NCBI RefSeq assembly: GCF_020525925.1
Contig: NZ_CP084876.1
Coordinates: forward strand, 4,464,001 to 4,528,000
DNA: 64,000 nt
Direction: 5' to 3'
DNA from: Klebsiella quasipneumoniae subsp. quasipneumoniae
GTDB lineage: Bacteria; Pseudomonadota; Gammaproteobacteria; Enterobacterales; Enterobacteriaceae
Below the pieces are notes generated by a model. The model had not been told where the DNA came from. It worked only from the letters and a program-made list of their open reading frames with translations, and made no database searches. Below are positions 58,982 through 64,000 of the stretch, piece after piece. Position 1 is the first letter of the stretch. Each line of letters begins with the position of its first letter. The position numbers and the translations under genes are program-made.

Positions 58982-59011
58982 AAAAAAAAATGCCAGACGT
59001 TAAGTCTGGCA
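58982..59011 (-). terminator. ispH operon terminator
   Basis: On the reverse strand TGCCAGAC and GTCTGGCA form an 8-bp stem with a 5-nt loop, followed by a run of nine T (complement of 58982–58990), 28 bp after the ispH stop. Confidence 0.93.
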
Positions 59012-59038
59012 TCTTCTCATACTGCTGACGGAAAGAAC

Positions 59039-59989
59039 TTACTCTACTTCACGGACATCCACACGCAGCTCTTTCGGCACTTCAAAGACGATATTCTCTT
59101 CCCGGCCTTCCAGCGGTACGGCTTCGCCGCCGCCCAGCTCCTGCAGGCGGGTAATGACGTTCTGCACCAGAATATCCGGCGCCGACGCGCCCGCCGTCAC
59201 GCCAACGCAGGCCGCATCCTTGACCCACGCTTCCTGAATATCGGAGGCATCGTCAATCAGGTAAGCCGCCTTACCCATCCGCTGCGCCAGTTCGGCGAGA
59301 CGGTTTGAGTTGGAGGAGTTTTTCGAACCAACCACCAGCACCACGTCAGCCTGCTCCGCCAGCGCGCGCACCGCTTCCTGACGGTTAGTGGTGGCATAGC
59401 AAATGTCGTCTTTGCGCGGGCCGACGATTTTCGGGAAACGCGCGCGCAGCGCGTCAATCACATCCGAGGTATCATCCACCGAGAGGGTGGTCTGGGTCAT
59501 AAACGACAGCCGGGCGTCGTTTTTGACTTCCAGCTTGAGAACGTCTTCCGGCGACTCGACCAGGTACATGCCCCCTTGCGGGTTATTATACTGCCCCATC
59601 GTGCCTTCGACTTCCGGGTGCCCGGCATGGCCGATCAGAATCGACTCTTCGCCACGGCGGCTGGCGCGGGCGACTTCCATATGCACTTTCGTCACCAGCG
59701 GACAGGTGGCGTCGAACACCGTCAGATCGCGGCTCTTCGCTTCATTCCGTACCGCCTGCGATACGCCGTGAGCGGAGAAGATCAGGATCGCGCCATCCGG
59801 TACTTCGCTGATCTGTTCGATAAAAATGGCGCCGCGCTTGCGCAGGCTATCCACCACATAGCGGTTATGCACCACTTCATGACGAACATAGATCGGCGCG
59901 CCGTACAGCGTCAGCGCGTTTTCTACAATGCTGATAGCGCGGTCAACGCCAGCGCAAAAGCCGCGCGGGTTAGCCAACAGGATCTGCAT
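59039..59989 (-). CDS. ispH: 4-hydroxy-3-methylbut-2-enyl diphosphate reductase IspH
   Basis: A 316-residue iron–sulfur enzyme, the last step of the MEP isoprenoid pathway, giving IPP and DMAPP. The three cluster-binding cysteines are recognisable: Cys12 ([13 protein letters not shown]), the Cys in [14 protein letters not shown], and the Cys in [14 protein letters not shown]. The start [14 protein letters not shown] at 59989 matches E. coli; longer frames extend into fkpB. It is 1 bp from the fkpB stop, consistent with translational coupling. Confidence 0.97.
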   Translation of the reverse strand: MQILLANPRGFCAGVDRAISIVENALTLYGAPIYVRHEVVHNRYVVDSLRKRGAIFIEQISEVPDGAILIFSAHGVSQAVRNEAKSRDLTVFDATCPLVTKVHMEVARASRRGEESILIGHAGHPEVEGTMGQYNNPQGGMYLVESPEDVLKLEVKNDARLSFMTQTTLSVDDTSDVIDALRARFPKIVGPRKDDICYATTNRQEAVRALAEQADVVLVVGSKNSSNSNRLAELAQRMGKAAYLIDDASDIQEAWVKDAACVGVTAGASAPDILVQNVITRLQELGGGEAVPLEGREENIVFEVPKELRVDVREVE

Positions 59990-59990
59990 G

Positions 59991-60440
59991 TTAATCCTCC
60001 AGCGCCGGATCGATCTCCAGCACTTCAATATCAAAATGAACGGTGCGCCCGGCCAGCGGATGGTTGAAGTCGACGGTGATGGAATCGCCGTTCACTTCAC
60101 GGATCACGCCAGGCATTTCGCTGCCATCCATTGCGGTAAAGAGCATAATCGCGCCGATCTCCGGCTCGCCGGCGTCGATAAACTCGCGGCGAGAGAAATA
60201 CTGAATCAGGTCCGGGCTCGGGACGCCAAATGCGGCGTCAGGCTCCAGCGAAAAGGCCTTTTTCTCGCCCTCTTTCAGACCAAGAAGCTGTTGCTCCAGC
60301 CCCTCAGACAGGGAGGTGTCGCCGAGGCGAAACAGCGCCGGTTTGCCATTGTTACGGGTGGACTCGGCGGTGGATCCATCGTCCAGCTTCAGCGTGAAGT
60401 GAACGAGAACCGCGCTGTTGCTCTGTACGGATTTAGACAT
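59991..60440 (-). CDS. fkpB: FKBP-type peptidyl-prolyl isomerase FkpB (SlpA)
   Basis: A 149-residue SlyD-like FKBP, same length as E. coli FkpB. It has an FKBP domain interrupted by an insert-in-flap domain ([20 protein letters not shown]) and [18 protein letters not shown] at the C-terminal end. It acts as a folding catalyst with chaperone activity. The ATG at 60440 ([15 protein letters not shown]) is chosen by similarity. It is separated from lspA by a REP-containing gap. Confidence 0.95.
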   Translation of the reverse strand: MSKSVQSNSAVLVHFTLKLDDGSTAESTRNNGKPALFRLGDTSLSEGLEQQLLGLKEGEKKAFSLEPDAAFGVPSPDLIQYFSRREFIDAGEPEIGAIMLFTAMDGSEMPGVIREVNGDSITVDFNHPLAGRTVHFDIEVLEIDPALED

Positions 60441-60468
60441 GCAAATTGCTCGCTTGTTTTCGATCTCC

Positions 60469-60551
60469 TGGTGCCCGGAGGCGCTACGCTTACCGGGCGA
60501 CGGGAGACCACACATTCTGTAGGCCGGGCTGACTTGGCGCCACCCGGCATT
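60469..60551. repeat. REP/BIME between lspA and fkpB
   Basis: GCCCGGAGGCGCTACGCTTA with CCGGGC (60476–60501) forms one palindromic unit, and GTAGGCCGGGC with CACCCGGCATT (about 60520–60550) another, giving a two-unit BIME inside the operon. Such elements can affect mRNA stability between genes. Confidence 0.8.
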
Positions 60552-60556
60552 AACAT

Positions 60557-61056
60557 TTACGCCTGCTCTTTTGCGGTCGGTTTCGGCAGGAAGCCTTCCA
60601 GCACAATCATCGCCGCGCCGATGCAGATAGCGCTATCGGCGAGGTTGAAAGTGGCGAAGTGCCAGTCGCCGACGTAGAAGTCGATCATATCGACCACAAA
60701 GCCGTGCCACAGGCGATCGAACAAGTTGCCCAGCGCGCCGCCGATAATCAGGGCGTAGGCAATATTGTTCAGCTTTTGCGTCGCCTTCGAACGGTACATC
60801 AGCACCGTCAGCACCACGCAAATGCCGATGGCGATCCCGGAAAAGAACCAGCGCTGCCAGCCGCCGCTGTCGGCGAGGAAGCTAAAGGCCGCGCCATAGT
60901 TGCGGGCATAATGCAGATTAAGCGACGGGAACAGCGGAACCGTCTCCCCCAGAGCGAAGTTCTGGAGGATCAGGAATTTGCTGCCCAGATCGATAATCAG
61001 CACGGCTACGACCACCCACAGCCAGCGTAGCCCCGTTGAACAGATCGATTTACTCA

Positions 61057-61057
<1 letters not shown>
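60557..61057 (-). CDS. lspA: Lipoprotein signal peptidase LspA
   Basis: A 166-residue inner-membrane aspartyl protease with four TM helices; it removes signal peptides from prolipoproteins and is the globomycin target. The catalytic Asp residues lie in [22 protein letters not shown] and [13 protein letters not shown]. Its ATG overlaps the ileS stop (TGATG at 61059–61055), showing tight coupling in the ribF–ileS–lspA–fkpB–ispH operon. Confidence 0.97.
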
Positions 61058-63873
<2,816 letters not shown>

Positions 63874-63916
63874 CAGATTCTCGGTTCCGTATTTCGGTTT
63901 GATAAACACCAGTGGC

Positions 63917-64000
63917 TCAGGCCTGGCTGGTCAGCCCAAATAATTCGCGGGCCGTTAACTCATCACGTGCGATTTGCGCCTTCAGCTCGTCGAGCGACGC
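63917..64000 (-). CDS. ribF: Riboflavin kinase/FAD synthetase RibF (C-terminal end only)
   Basis: The last 27 codons and TGA stop of a reverse-strand frame entering from beyond the window. The sequence [20 protein letters not shown] followed by FGL matches the C-terminus of E. coli RibF, and ribF always precedes ileS in enteric bacteria (43-bp gap here). RibF makes FMN and FAD. The rest of the gene lies outside. Confidence 0.9.
   Translation of the reverse strand, partial: ASLDELKAQIARDELTARELFGLTSQA

Overview
The window is chromosomal DNA from an enterobacterium of the Klebsiella pneumoniae type. Most of it is the conserved Enterobacterales block setA–sgrS–sgrR–thiBPQ–yabI–araC–araBAD–polB–rapA–rluA … djlA–lptD–surA–pdxA–rsmA–apaGH–folA–kefCF … carBA–dapB … rihC–ispH–fkpB–lspA–ileS–ribF. 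Into this backbone are set the two citrate-fermentation loci characteristic of Klebsiella: citX–citW with divergent citYZ (between rluA and djlA), and citCDEFG with divergent citS–oadGAB–citAB (between dapB and rihC). The identification rests on recognising protein sequences; no database search was run.

Layout. 1–2051: a LysR-type regulator (3' end outside the window) divergent from an MFS anion transporter, with a perfect 15-bp-arm inverted repeat between them. 2096–5453: sugar-phosphate stress module setA/sgrS(sgrT)/sgrR. 5494–8997: TPP riboswitch and thiBPQ thiamine uptake. 8984–15117: yabI and the arabinose regulon. 15294–21416: polB, rapA, rluA. 21459–26179: second citrate locus. 26211–37341: djlA, the lptD–apaH operon, folA, and the kefFC potassium-efflux system. 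37473–43545: a small lipoprotein, carAB, dapB. 43772–56056: the main citrate fermentation divergon. 56062–58026: three accessory genes (AlaX-type editing protein, LysR regulator, DUF805 protein). 58056–64000: rihC and the ribF–ileS–lspA–fkpB–ispH operon.

How the genes work together. The two citrate loci are one pathway in two places. CitS (and CitW) import citrate. CitDEF lyase cleaves it to acetate and oxaloacetate, and the OadGAB Na+ pump decarboxylates oxaloacetate and recharges the Na+ gradient that drives CitS. CitC acetylates the lyase. CitG makes its prosthetic-group precursor and CitX, encoded 22 kb away, attaches it, so neither locus alone gives an active lyase. Each locus has its own two-component system (CitAB, CitYZ), and both intergenic control regions carry the same T-rich direct repeats.

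The most unusual structure is in non-coding RNA around sgrR. A 127-bp ERIC element sits inside helix P3 of the thiB TPP riboswitch, and a 175-bp ERIC-like element sits in the loop of the 3' hairpin of the SgrS sRNA, between its target-pairing seed and its terminator, giving a predicted SgrS of about 420 nt instead of about 227 nt. Both insertions appear to lengthen an existing hairpin while leaving the functional sequences on each side intact. No tRNA, rRNA, CRISPR array, prophage or transposase gene was seen.
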